Of a DNA stretch of 39,986 nucleotides, positions 1 to 7,453 are shown piece by piece (positions within the stretch are counted from its first letter, which is position 1; each line of letters opens with the position of its first letter). Where the stretch lies: positions 1 through 39,986 of the forward strand of contig QFXJ01000042.1 of the NCBI GenBank assembly GCA_003402375.1. Direction: 5' to 3'. The DNA comes from Candidatus Nitrotoga sp. CP45 (lineage in GTDB: Bacteria; Pseudomonadota; Gammaproteobacteria; Burkholderiales; Gallionellaceae). Both the position numbers and the translations under genes were made by a program. Below the pieces are notes generated by a model. The model was not told the origin of the DNA, did not search any database, and worked only from the letters and a program-made list of their open reading frames with translations.

Positions 1-117
1 TGATCCGGCCTGATTTATCCGCGACTCATGTATGAGAGACACTCGTGCAAGTCAATAAATACGAGTTCTATGAGCAATTTAAACTGGGTGACTCACGGAT
101 AAATCGGGCCGAGTCTA
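1..117. mobile_element. MITE-like inverted-repeat element, left tip cut by window edge
   Basis: Imperfect terminal inverted repeats at 3-27 and 90-114 match at about 20 of 25 positions, around a roughly 60-bp centre with no gene of its own. The outermost tips are the same as those of the IS630-family element at 5814-6933: TGATCCGGCC at 1-10 and 5815-5824, and CCGAGTCTATA at 109-119 and 6925-6935. A TA follows the right tip, as expected for IS630/Tc1-type insertion. I infer a non-autonomous element that used an IS630-type transposase. The left target duplication lies outside the window, so the boundary there is unproven. Confidence 0.55.
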
Positions 118-427
118 TAATGCTTATTGGCATTGAATAGACTGGTTTTGTTCCCAGCTCTTCTTTCGACTCGATACTAGCCCCACCACACTCCTCTAAG
201 TTTGGAGCATTACTAGAAACTAGACAGGACACCCACAAGTAAGGAATAATTTTTTCCTCATTTTTGAAAGCGTCCTTATCATCTCCCAAAAGATAGGCGT
301 GGAGTTTATCTCCCGTTGTGTTGAGTAATAACTCACCTTCTTTAAGCCATACTTTTCTTTTAAGCTTGACTTGATGAGGTATAAGATCCTTGATAACAAA
401 GTTCCATTGAAAAAGCTGCTTTTTCAC
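68..427 (-). CDS. Hypothetical protein with MITE-derived C-terminus
   Basis: This 119-residue ORF uses a GTG start at 427. I recognise no domain. It is a mixed soluble sequence with basic N-terminal third (IPHQVKLKRKVW), no signal peptide and no membrane segment. The last 15 or so codons (from I-D-S-A onward) lie inside the inverted-repeat element at 1-117 and read through its right repeat, so the natural C-terminus has probably been replaced by the insertion. It may be a truncated relic and not a working gene. No ribosome binding site is obvious before the GTG, and there is no partner gene on this side. Confidence 0.4.
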   Translation of the reverse strand: MKKQLFQWNFVIKDLIPHQVKLKRKVWLKEGELLLNTTGDKLHAYLLGDDKDAFKNEEKIIPYLWVSCLVSSNAPNLEECGGASIESKEELGTKPVYSMPISIIDSARFIRESPSLNCS

Positions 428-459
428 GTGTAGTATTTAACTCCAAATGTAACTACGAA

Positions 460-475
460 AACTGGAGTCAGATCA
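460..475. repeat. Possible solo tip of an IS4-type terminal repeat
   Basis: The 16 bases at 460-475 match 1422-1437 at 14 of 16 positions, in the same orientation. The second copy overlaps the left end of the IS4-family element at 1426. The first copy abuts exactly the point where similarity to the efflux-channel gene begins (474). I infer that it marks a former IS end or recombination joint. It is short, so chance is not excluded. Confidence 0.3.
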
Positions 476-759
476 AATGAAACCAGTCATTCCTTCTTCC
501 GGTAGACCAATATTTGAAATTCCAACCCTTATCGGTTGAGACTTATTTGCTCAGGCCGCCAGTCTCCGCCAAGTGCTTTGAGCAAAGCAGTACTGGCGAT
601 CAAGCTTCGGCCCGTTATATTGAGGCTGCGCATGTCCGCATCAAGCGCTGTGGCCTGTGCCGTGACTACATTCAGGTAGCTCACTGTGTCCCAGCTATAT
701 ACTGGTTATTCAAGAGAGTGACAGATTCCTATGCAGACCGTGTCGCTTCAAGTTGTACC
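474..759 (-). pseudogene. Remnant of RND outer-membrane channel gene (3' end)
   Basis: The segment aligns base by base with 11216-11504, the last ~77 codons of the intact efflux-channel gene plus about 55 bp beyond its stop, at roughly 80% identity by eye. On the minus strand the end reads LLKALGGDWRPEQISLNR followed by a stop, against LLKALGGDWRSERKNLNQ in the intact copy. A 2-base insertion near 690 breaks the frame further upstream, and similarity stops at about 759, next to the antitoxin stop codon. It is therefore a 5'-truncated, frameshifted paralogue. An open frame on the plus strand here (514-771) is only its antisense shadow. Confidence 0.85.
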
Positions 760-767
760 TTGTTAAG

Positions 768-1091
768 TTAAGGGGCGCGCCGCTTTTGGCGAGTCCCGCT
801 TGAACGAGAGGTTAGATTGGACGATGGCTCCACAAGACGCCCAGACACAAATTTGTGAAGTACGCTAGCGATCAACGTCTGGTATGGCATACCTTCCTCA
901 AGTGCTCGCGCTTGAATATCCATTAAATCCGGGGCGGACAGGCGGATATTGATCCGCTTTTCTTTGAGAAAAGTAGCGGTAGCGGCGGCTTTGAATTTTG
1001 CCAACCTTGCTTTGGAAGGAGACGTGGCCTTAAGCTCGCCCTTCTCATAGGCGTCCAAGATATCTTTTTCAAACGCATCAAGTTTTTTCAT
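768..1091 (-). CDS. BrnA-like / CopG-type antitoxin
   Basis: This 107-residue protein follows the toxin gene with a 14-bp overlap, so the two are almost certainly co-translated. The middle (about residues 46-87) reads RINIRLSAPDLMDIQARALEEGMPY and resembles the ribbon-helix-helix fold of CopG-type antitoxins: a basic beta strand (INIRLS), then two helices including a G-[MI]-P-Y-Q-T-L turn. Such proteins bind DNA as dimers, neutralise the partner toxin and repress their own promoter. The C-terminal tail after VSGRL is basic and Ser-rich and may be a loose extension. The gene ends next to the efflux-gene remnant, so its end may sit at an old recombination joint. Confidence 0.75.
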   Translation of the reverse strand: MKKLDAFEKDILDAYEKGELKATSPSKARLAKFKAAATATFLKEKRINIRLSAPDLMDIQARALEEGMPYQTLIASVLHKFVSGRLVEPSSNLTSRSSGTRQKRRAP

Positions 1092-1371
1092 CTGGGTTAC
1101 TCCTCATTAAGTAGTCTCTGGTTGCCTTTCTGCTTGGAATCACTGTCTTCAAAAAATAGTGATCCGACTCCTCAACGTAAGGCACCAAGTAAACATAGCC
1201 ATCAAGCGTCACTACAAGAATGGACTGGTTTGGATATTTTTCCGAATTTGGGTGGCGCAACTCATCCAACAAACCATCCCCTTCAATAGCAAGTGTAATT
1301 TCCTCGAACGAAATACAGCGCTCAATTTTCAGCGCCTCATTTTTATCGGGATTCCAGCGAAATGGCTTCAT
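1078..1371 (-). CDS. BrnT-like toxin of a toxin-antitoxin pair
   Basis: This 97-residue protein starts F-R-W-N-P-D-K-N-E and continues with CISFEE, the opening pattern of BrnT-type toxins (a W/D-P-x-K start, then SFEE). BrnT has a RelE-like ribonuclease fold and blocks growth by cutting RNA. The end carries the typical basic helix with R and Y residues (SRKATRDYL). Gene order is toxin first and antitoxin second, as in brnTA. It also has features of related uncharacterised toxins (a longer middle with LDGYVYLVPYVE), so the family call is good but the activity is inferred. The upstream gap to 1425 is short and should hold the promoter. Confidence 0.72.
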   Translation of the reverse strand: MKPFRWNPDKNEALKIERCISFEEITLAIEGDGLLDELRHPNSEKYPNQSILVVTLDGYVYLVPYVEESDHYFLKTVIPSRKATRDYLMRSNPDEKT

Positions 1372-1425
1372 ACTATCAGTTTAACTTGATGTGTGCCTAT
1401 TGTCACCATTTTGGTGGCAAAAACT

Positions 1426-1454
1426 AGGGTCAGATCAGGCTGGCACTTACTTAA
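1426..1454 (+). repeat. IS4 element terminal inverted repeat, left
   Basis: The 29-bp repeat pairs with 2533-2561. The outer 8 and inner 13 bases are identical and about 6 of the 8 middle bases differ. The stop codon of the transposase gene (1447-1449) lies inside this repeat, which is common in compact insertion sequences. Confidence 0.8.
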
Positions 1455-2357
1455 GCTTTTTCGGATGTCCATATTTCATCACTTGCTCCCTTGCCAAATC
1501 CCTTGTTTTTATCAGTAGCGGATAGGTTTGGGGCGTCGCTGTCGTCACCAGCGTCTTGCCGCCAACCTCCAGCTCCCTGATGTCGAGTGTGTCGGGTGCA
1601 GACTCGTACTGTTTGACCGTCATCCATTCCGGCGGATTTTTGGTTTGGTCAGCCTAATCAGGTGATCCTTGATCCCCAGCTTTTTACCCACCTGAAAATC
1701 GGTAGAACGTTTGCGCATGCCTTGTTGTTCAAACAATGCGACCACGCCGCGCGAACGGAGTTCGGCCAGCAAGAAATACGTGCCATAGAATGCGTCCCAC
1801 AACATCACGTCGCCGGACTCAAATATATCCAAGAGCGTCCACAGCAGCGCCTGCTCCCCGCTTGCCTTTGCCTTTGTACCCACCGCGTCGAGCACGGCGC
1901 CGCTGGACAGGCAGGTTACCCCTACAATGCGGCAGATGGGGAAATTCAGGCCGGGTTTCTGTCCGCGCTGTTGCGGGTAGGCGGTTTGGTTGGCCTGCGT
2001 GTCCGGCAGTGTCACGGTCGTACCGTCCACCAGCGGTACCCGCCGTCTGCGCCAGAGCCACGTATCGGAGCCTTTTGCACAGATCAAGCGGCCCGTGTGA
2101 CGAACCATTCTCGTGACCGTTTCCAGCGGCAGCCGTTTGCGGGCTTTGCAGTATGCCCCCGTATTGGTACTGCAATGCGGCAAGCCGTGGATCAGGCGTT
2201 TCACCGCAGCATCATCGACGATGCCTTGGCACGAACGATCCGGTTTCAGAGCTTGCGCGAGGAACATGGACAGCGTCTCTGTTGGCGGAAATAGCCGCTC
2301 GCGATGCTCGGGCAATGAAGTTTCCAGCGTGTCCAGCAGATCGGGAGAAGTGAGCAT
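1447..2357 (-). pseudogene. IS4-family transposase, frameshifted and deleted
   Basis: The main frame (2357-1620) keeps family blocks: LPEHRERLFPPTETLSMFLAQ, the first DDE aspartate in PLVDGTTVTLPDT, YPQQRGQKPGLNFPICR, and the second aspartate in DVMLWDAFYGTYFLL. Near 1630 a 1-base loss shifts the frame; reading continues as PPEWMTVKQYE and RELEVGGKTLVTT. It then jumps directly to the family's C-terminal tail YPLLIKTRDLAREQ to GHPKKLK and a stop at 1447. About 100 codons, including the YREK-type block with the catalytic glutamate, are missing in frame at about 1530. Coding similarity also continues upstream of the ATG (ATANDACDFF) to a stop near 2410. Transposase activity is lost. Confidence 0.85.
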
Positions 2358-2532
2358 ATTGAAAAAATCGCATGCGTCGTTGGCGGTAGCGTAATGTTGG
2401 ACGCGATGTTATTTGGATAACGCAGAACGATTAATATGCATGCGGGCTGGCTCCGGGTGGTTGCGATGGTTTGGCGACTGAATCGTACCACTATGCCAGC
2501 CTGTTTCTTTTGTTACTTCATGCGGTTAAGCA

Positions 2533-2561
2533 TTAAGTAAGTGCCATTCGGAACTGACCCT
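2533..2561 (-). repeat. IS4 element terminal inverted repeat, right
   Basis: It is the mate of the repeat at 1426-1454 in inverted orientation. It marks the outer edge of the element on the 5' side of the transposase gene. Confidence 0.8.
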
Positions 2562-2686
2562 GGGGTCTCTCTCTGAGGTCTTCCTTAACCGACCCACATT
2601 GGCCCGTCAGGATGATTAACATGTAGGCCTGTTGCTCCCCCCCCCCCAACGGGATGTTGAAATTTACGGCAGCGCGGCTTAGAAAG
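2562..2686. other. Intergenic spacer with 11-bp C tract
   Basis: The stretch between the IS4 right end and the stop of the HDOD gene holds no gene. It contains a run of 11 cytosines at 2637-2647. Such runs are prone to slippage in the cell and to sequencing error. I see no clear terminator hairpin. Confidence 0.6.
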
Positions 2687-3562
2687 CTAATCTACTGCTT
2701 CAGTAATAGGGGCTTCGGCGTACAATATTTCAAGCCGCTCTTCGTCTACTTCAAGAAGCCGTAGGCAGGCAACACCTAGCTTTGTCCATTCCTGGGTCAT
2801 GCTCAAACCAAGTTTTTTCTGCACAAGATGTTCCGCGAGTTGTGATGTTGCGATTAGTCTGCGGCTCATTATGGGTAGATCTGAATGGGCAGATTCTATC
2901 TTCGCAAGTTCGTGGTGGTTGCGAATACCGAGACAGAGCTCTTCCGGTAGCCACCAGCTTTGTGCCAAGATATGTCCTATCATGGCATGATTAGTCGGGA
3001 TTTCAGTTTCCTCAACCTCTATGAAACAACGTTCGCTATCATTGTTTGCTTCAGCTAGCGCTTTACCATATTCCGGAAAATACCCCAGCAGAACCGGAAT
3101 TCCGCAGTCACGGAACAAGCCGAAGGTATAAGCATCATTGACATGCAGATCACGTAACTTGAGTTCCTGTGCCAACCATGCGGACAAGCGCGCAATGCGT
3201 GCAGAAGCATCCCAAAAACGCTCCAAATTCCTCACATTTGGAAAGGATTTGCGCAGGATAATACCGGCCACAATATGACTGGATGCTTTTAAGCCGAGCA
3301 TCGTAAGTGCTTCGTTTGCTGAACGCACCCGCTGGCGCATTCCAGAATAAGGCGAATTGGCTGTTTTGATCAAGCCGGCCGAGAGTGCCACATCAGCTCC
3401 AATAATATCTGCCAAACGTTTAAAGTCCGGCTCATCTTTGCCCATTTCAGCCATAAAACGATCCAGGACAGCAGGACATGGGGGGATACCAATATCAAGA
3501 ATGGCACTTTCGAACAAGCTGTCGACTGGCGCTGGGCGGGAGTTTTGTTGTGTGCCGCTCAT
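2687..3562 (-). CDS. HDOD domain protein
   Basis: The protein is a single HDOD domain (about residues 20-225 of 291), an HD-related fold that has lost the metal-binding residues and usually acts as a signalling or regulatory scaffold. Typical blocks are visible: LADIIGADVALSAGLIKTANSPY, then EALTMLGLKA, and the late NHAMIGHILAQSWWLPEEL with IRNHHEL. I chose ATG 3562 because GAGGAAAATGAA precedes it with good spacing; a TTG at 3586 would add eight residues. The FapA-like gene ends 39 bp upstream (15 bp from the TTG), so the pair should be one transcript. HDOD proteins are often linked with chemotaxis, c-di-GMP and biofilm control. The specific role here is unknown. Confidence 0.85.
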   Translation of the reverse strand: MSGTQQNSRPAPVDSLFESAILDIGIPPCPAVLDRFMAEMGKDEPDFKRLADIIGADVALSAGLIKTANSPYSGMRQRVRSANEALTMLGLKASSHIVAGIILRKSFPNVRNLERFWDASARIARLSAWLAQELKLRDLHVNDAYTFGLFRDCGIPVLLGYFPEYGKALAEANNDSERCFIEVEETEIPTNHAMIGHILAQSWWLPEELCLGIRNHHELAKIESAHSDLPIMSRRLIATSQLAEHLVQKKLGLSMTQEWTKLGVACLRLLEVDEERLEILYAEAPITEAVD

Positions 3563-3601
3563 TTCATTTTCCTCGTTTTGAGTCAAGAGAGCAGGTTGTT
3601 A

Positions 3602-5491
3602 CTAAGCTTTGTACTGCCACTTAAGCTGTCCTTGGCAACCAGAAAATATCTTTTTATTAGGTGCCCCCATATTCTGCAAGCTGATTTTTAGCTCGCTTCT
3701 GGACAGGTTTTGGAATCCGCGTAGATCTAGGGGTGTACGCAACGTTTGTACCGCGGTTTCGCCTAGCACTTCTTTGATATTGCAGTATAGCTTGGAGAGG
3801 CTGGTTTCTATTTGCTGAGACAGATCGGTAATCGTATCAAGTAGAGACTTACGCTTGCCCATTAAGGCAAGAGAGTCCTTTACTGCTGGAGGGAAGCGTG
3901 CAAATATTTTCTGCCATTCGCTATGTTGCTGCGTAGTCAGCTCGATTTTCCCTTCACGAATTTTGTCACCCAATTCAATGAATTTGGCGAGCTTTGGGTC
4001 GGTCCGCGCGGCTGCCATCTCGACGGCATTCCTCTGCAAGACTGCATCAATTTTGATTATATTTTCCTTGGCGGCGATGATTTGACTTTCAAGGGTAGGA
4101 TGATTTGGCAGTAACACGGTGACGACCGTTTCCCTATCCTTACGTGCCAGCGTAGAAGAAAGATCAATCATATTGCCGACAATTGCACAACCTTCCACCA
4201 CGCCGACCTGCAATGTTTCAGCAACAATGTCGCAGTTCACTGCGCGTTTGATGGAGACAGACTTGCCGAAAATTACGCAGGATTCTGCATAATTGACGGT
4301 AATGTTGCCATCCCATGCCTCAATGCTGGCGTTAATGGCCCGGCCATGTATAGAAACATTGCCACCATTGCTTTTGGCATTGCCGCCGGAAAGGTTGTCA
4401 TCGATACAAATATCGCCATCTGATGAATGGATAGTACCGTACACCGCAGAGCGGAAAGTCATGTGCTTGCCCTTTACGATACGACCTTCCTGTACTTCAC
4501 CATGCTCGACGAAATTATCCACGTCCAACTTGATGTCACCGGTAGATTTCGTGCTGATGCCACTTCTATTTTCGATTGTGGCAGTTACCTCCACTTTTTT
4601 TGATCGCTCGTCAAATCGCAGAAAACCATCCATGTCAGCCACAATTGTGTCGCCCTGGGCACCGGGTTCGAGGCGAGTGCCAGGGCCAGACATTGCACGC
4701 AAGTCGATATCTTTAGGCGCGCGGGGTTCGATGGTTGCGCCAGTCACACGGTAACCAGGATCGCCAAGCGCACAGGGAATCTTGCGCAGCAACGGTATGT
4801 TTTTAATCACTTGTGGAAAGTAATTTTTAGCTGCATTAAGTGATGCTTTGCCGTTAGCGTTTATTAGCGGAGAACGATCCTGGCGTAGATCGGATTTTTC
4901 TTCTACTATTTGTGCGTCTCGGCTATCGGTTGGTTCACGCTGATATGCGATTTCGATAAGTGTTGCCGCACCACTTTGAATGACTGCACGCACTGCATTA
5001 GCATCAATACCAAAAGTCACCCCATGGCACCACATTGCTGCGACAAATTCGTCGAAATCCAATTTGGTCCGGCGTAATTCGGTCTTTTGGGTAACTTCGA
5101 CAATAGAACTGATACCGCGATCTCCAGAAGTGCCAAGAACCGGAGTTTCAAATGTTACCTCAGTGAATACAGGTTCAAATAGATATTGCGCGAATCCTCT
5201 TGGAGTGATTTTTGCTATTCGATACAGGCTCTTGCGGTGAGGAGCGAAAATGGCAATTTCACTGGCAAGTCGAACCTCCGTTGGTAATCCATTTTTTGCT
5301 GTGACGGGCTTTGTGCCATACAACAAATCTAAGAAGAGCGCATAGTCCAAATCTTTGAAATAAGCGTCATTTTTAAACAGACGGTCAACGAACAGTCGTA
5401 AGATATCCTGTGCAGGGGGCGGCGAAACCAAGATAAATACGCCATTTCCCCGGACTTGCACATAGGTTGGCAGCATGGGTACTTGTGACAT
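3602..5491 (-). CDS. FapA / DUF342 family protein
   Basis: This 629-residue protein matches the FapA (DUF342) family in size and layout. An N-terminal alpha/beta part (1-130) is followed by an alpha/beta segment, then a Gly/Asn-rich beta-helix-like region at about 260-460 (DGFLRFDERSKKVEVTA, GDIKLDVDNFVEHGEV, SDGDICIDDNLSGGNA, GGNVSIHGRAINASIEA), and a charged coiled-coil C-terminus at about 490-590. In several bacteria these proteins act in flagellar or polar signalling, but the biochemical role is not settled. No signal peptide or membrane segment is seen, so it should be cytoplasmic. The start is ATG 5491, with a weak ribosome site. It is the first gene of a two-gene unit with the HDOD gene. 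Confidence 0.82.
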   Translation of the reverse strand: MSQVPMLPTYVQVRGNGVFILVSPPPAQDILRLFVDRLFKNDAYFKDLDYALFLDLLYGTKPVTAKNGLPTEVRLASEIAIFAPHRKSLYRIAKITPRGFAQYLFEPVFTEVTFETPVLGTSGDRGISSIVEVTQKTELRRTKLDFDEFVAAMWCHGVTFGIDANAVRAVIQSGAATLIEIAYQREPTDSRDAQIVEEKSDLRQDRSPLINANGKASLNAAKNYFPQVIKNIPLLRKIPCALGDPGYRVTGATIEPRAPKDIDLRAMSGPGTRLEPGAQGDTIVADMDGFLRFDERSKKVEVTATIENRSGISTKSTGDIKLDVDNFVEHGEVQEGRIVKGKHMTFRSAVYGTIHSSDGDICIDDNLSGGNAKSNGGNVSIHGRAINASIEAWDGNITVNYAESCVIFGKSVSIKRAVNCDIVAETLQVGVVEGCAIVGNMIDLSSTLARKDRETVVTVLLPNHPTLESQIIAAKENIIKIDAVLQRNAVEMAAARTDPKLAKFIELGDKIREGKIELTTQQHSEWQKIFARFPPAVKDSLALMGKRKSLLDTITDLSQQIETSLSKLYCNIKEVLGETAVQTLRTPLDLRGFQNLSRSELKISLQNMGAPNKKIFSGCQGQLKWQYKA

Positions 5492-5813
5492 TTAGTTATA
5501 TTCAAGAGATTTAATGGCCGCAATGGTGATTGCGGGGCTGTTCAATGCTGCTAAAGCAGTTGGGGCTGATTTACTTCTAATGGCACCTTGTTGCCGATCA
5601 TGACTACCCGCATCTTGCTGGATATTTTACACCATACTTGGCAGTTAATGGCACGCTGCTGCCCATCGCCCAGCAATACTAACCGACAGAAAACCGACAT
5701 TCAAACACAACCACCCTTTGTATGGTGGCCACCGCCAGCGCAATCTTTTTTTGCTGCCGTTTACTGCCTTGAGTGTTGCTTGAGCTTTGAAAGAATTTGC
5801 GCTAAGTATTTTA
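5492..5813. other. Intergenic region upstream of the FapA gene
   Basis: About 320 bp separate the FapA-like start from the IS630 element. A small hairpin with 6-bp arms lies at about 5518-5535. The open frame at 5588-5830 on the plus strand has no recognisable domain, is rich in Cys, Pro and Trp, and ends inside the IS tip, so I treat it as spurious. The FapA promoter should be here but no clear -35/-10 pair stands out. Confidence 0.5.
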
Positions 5814-5815
5814 TT

Positions 5816-5841
5816 GATCCGGCCAGTTGAAGTTTGAAGTT
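5816..5841 (+). repeat. IS630 element terminal inverted repeat, left
   Basis: It pairs with 6906-6931 in inverted orientation, sharing CGGC near the tip and TGAAG-TTGAA blocks inward. It lies directly after the transposase stop codon (5843-5845). Confidence 0.8.
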
Positions 5842-5842
5842 T

Positions 5843-6920
5843 TCATGCTGCATATTTCACGCGACCATCCTGAAAGTATTTTTTGACACGCGCGGGTGAT
5901 TTTTCCAATGTTTGCATCTGTTCGGTTGTTGCGGCTTTCAACTCGTCCTTGCTGCGTACCGGAACCGTTGAATAAATGGCGTACTTCAAGTCGGCGTTAA
6001 GCCTCTCTTCCGGGTTTAGCCCAGGGCTTTAGCTGAGCAGATAGAACAACCCGATTTTTTTTATGCCCCTCCACCCATTTCTTGACTGGCTTGCTGCGAT
6101 GAACACGCAAATTATCGAGAATCAGAAACACTTTCTTCGCCGCATCTTGGGTCAGCGCTTCTAGGAACTCGATTAGTTTGTCCGAGTTGAAGGCCTCATC
6201 AATAATCATCCAGCGTGTCTTACCCTGATTGGTAACGGTGGCGACCATCGACAACTTTTGGCGTGTGCCGCCAACCGCGAAGGCCACCGGTGTTTTGCAA
6301 GCTGGTGCGTAGCTACGGCCACGCTCATCGGTGTTCACCACCGCCGTCTCGTCGCCCCAATGAATCTCAGCACCCTCGGCCTTGGCACGCTGCTCGATTG
6401 CCGGATATTCGTTATCCAGCCAATTCTGCACTGCCTCCGGGCGTTGCCCATAAGCCTTCTTGATCGGCTTTTGTGGCGTAAATCCCCAACGTTTGAGGCA
6501 GTTGCCAACTCCCCGAACCGACAGCCTGATTCCACATTCACGCTCAATCAGCTGCATGACAGCAGCACGGTTCCACAGCGCAAATTCCATCTTCAATTGT
6601 TCAGGTCGTTTGCCGCAGATAATTTTCCTGACCAGGCGCTCTTGCTCGCCAGTCAGGTGGCGGCCGTCGCCACCTTGCCTGCCGCGTAGCGTGGGCTTGA
6701 CCGTTGCCGCCCCATCCCGCTCATACCGGTCAATGACGCCGCGCACGGTTGGGTAGGAGAGCCCACTCAACTCAGCTATACGGCATCACGCCAATCTTTT
6801 TGCGATGCAATCCACGACCCGCTTTCGCCGCTCGTGCAACTACTCCAATGTTTGAAATCCAGCATCTTCTTTATCCATGCGCAGCAGACTGATACGGTAC
6901 GATAAAAGTTCAATCTTCAT
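5843..6920 (-). pseudogene. IS630-family transposase, multiply broken
   Basis: The family start MKIELLSYRISLLRMDKEDA is readable at 6920, then an in-frame TAG follows FQTLE and two frame changes occur before the open part begins (ATG 6770). The main frame shows a winged-helix part, LTGEQERLVRKII, KRPEQLKMEFALW, the first catalytic Asp in HWGDETAVVNTD and the second in VFLILDNLRVH. At about 6050 the frame shifts; the other frame continues LFYLLS-stop-SPGLNPEERLNADLK, so the third acidic region follows a nonsense codon, and reading ends KKYFQDGRVKYAA at 5843. With at least five lesions it is dead. Confidence 0.88.
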
Positions 6921-6931
6921 CGTGCCGAGTC
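6906..6931 (-). repeat. IS630 element terminal inverted repeat, right
   Basis: It is the mate of 5816-5841. It overlaps the first codons of the transposase gene. Confidence 0.8.
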
Positions 6932-6944
6932 TATAGTTAAAGTT

Positions 6945-7283
6945 TTAGTCGGTTTGCTGGATTTTAATGTTGTTATGAACTTCAACTACTCCTTTGGTGT
7001 TCTGCGCAATTGATACAGCCGTATCCACTTCCGTCTGGCTATGGGCTGTACCACTTAACCACACAACGCCATTTTTGTCGGTATCAACTTTAATATCTTT
7101 CAAACTATCCAAATGTGTTTTAGTGGCCAACTTGGTTTTTATTTTTGTGGTTATAACTGAGTTTTTGACGAATGCTACGGGGCCGGAGTGATTTGTGTCC
7201 TTGTCTGAATCGGTAGAGTGAGCAACGATGGGGGAAAACATGAGACCAATCGTAAGGCAGGTTATGGTAAGTGTTCTTTTCAT
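6945..7283 (-). CDS. Periplasmic BON domain protein (OsmY-like)
   Basis: A signal peptide (residues 1-23, MKRTLTITCLTIGLMFSPIVAHS) is followed by one BON domain at about 42-112: ITTKIKTKLATKTHLDSLKDIKV, then GVVWLSGTAHSQTEVDTAVSIAQNTKGVVEVHNNI. BON domains bind phospholipid surfaces, and single- or double-domain periplasmic forms such as OsmY help under osmotic or envelope stress. The gene is 112 codons with AAAGG upstream of ATG 7283. It lies between the dead IS630 element (12 bp from the stop) and the Hsp20 gene, in a run of stress genes on the same strand. The 170-bp gap before it should carry its own promoter. Confidence 0.88.
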   Translation of the reverse strand: MKRTLTITCLTIGLMFSPIVAHSTDSDKDTNHSGPVAFVKNSVITTKIKTKLATKTHLDSLKDIKVDTDKNGVVWLSGTAHSQTEVDTAVSIAQNTKGVVEVHNNIKIQQTD

Positions 7284-7453
7284 GATTCAAGACCTTTCAT
7301 TAAATTAAATAGCAGTAAACTCCGGTAAAACCATTGGTTTAACATTGAAAATAAGACGAAGTTTTGTTGAAAAATTTTTCGGAGGGCCGTACATAGCTTG
7401 ACCGTTTTCAAGTTTTTTAACTATTGTGCATGGTGCATGAATTTACATATGCA

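Larger units (their letters stand above)
1426..2561 (-). mobile_element. IS4-family element, internally deleted
   Basis: A 1.14-kb element is bounded by 29-bp inverted repeats at 1426-1454 and 2533-2561. Both repeats share AGGGTCAG at the outer edge and GGCACTTACTTAA at the inner edge and differ mainly in the middle 8 bases. It carries one transposase gene that has lost the region for its third catalytic residue. Intact relatives are about 1.4-1.5 kb from memory, which fits a deletion of roughly 0.3 kb. It cannot move by itself but could be moved by a related transposase. I see no convincing target-site duplication. Confidence 0.8.
5814..6933 (-). mobile_element. Decayed IS630-family element
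   Basis: The element is about 1.12 kb with 26-bp imperfect inverted repeats at 5816-5841 and 6906-6931 (19 of 26 positions match). A TA dinucleotide flanks each side (5812-5813 and 6934-6935), the target duplication typical of IS630. It contains one broken transposase gene spanning nearly the whole element. Its outer tips match the MITE-like element at 1-117. Confidence 0.85.

Noticed and set aside
514-771. Open frame on the plus strand, 85 residues
   Set aside because: It is the antisense reading of the efflux-channel remnant, whose alignment to 11216-11504 is on the minus strand.
1662-2294. Open frame on the plus strand, 210 residues, inside the IS4 element
   Set aside because: Antisense shadow of the transposase; the minus-strand frame has the catalytic motifs.
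5588-5830. Open frame on the plus strand before the IS630 element
   Set aside because: No domain, odd composition rich in Cys and Trp, and it ends in the IS tip.
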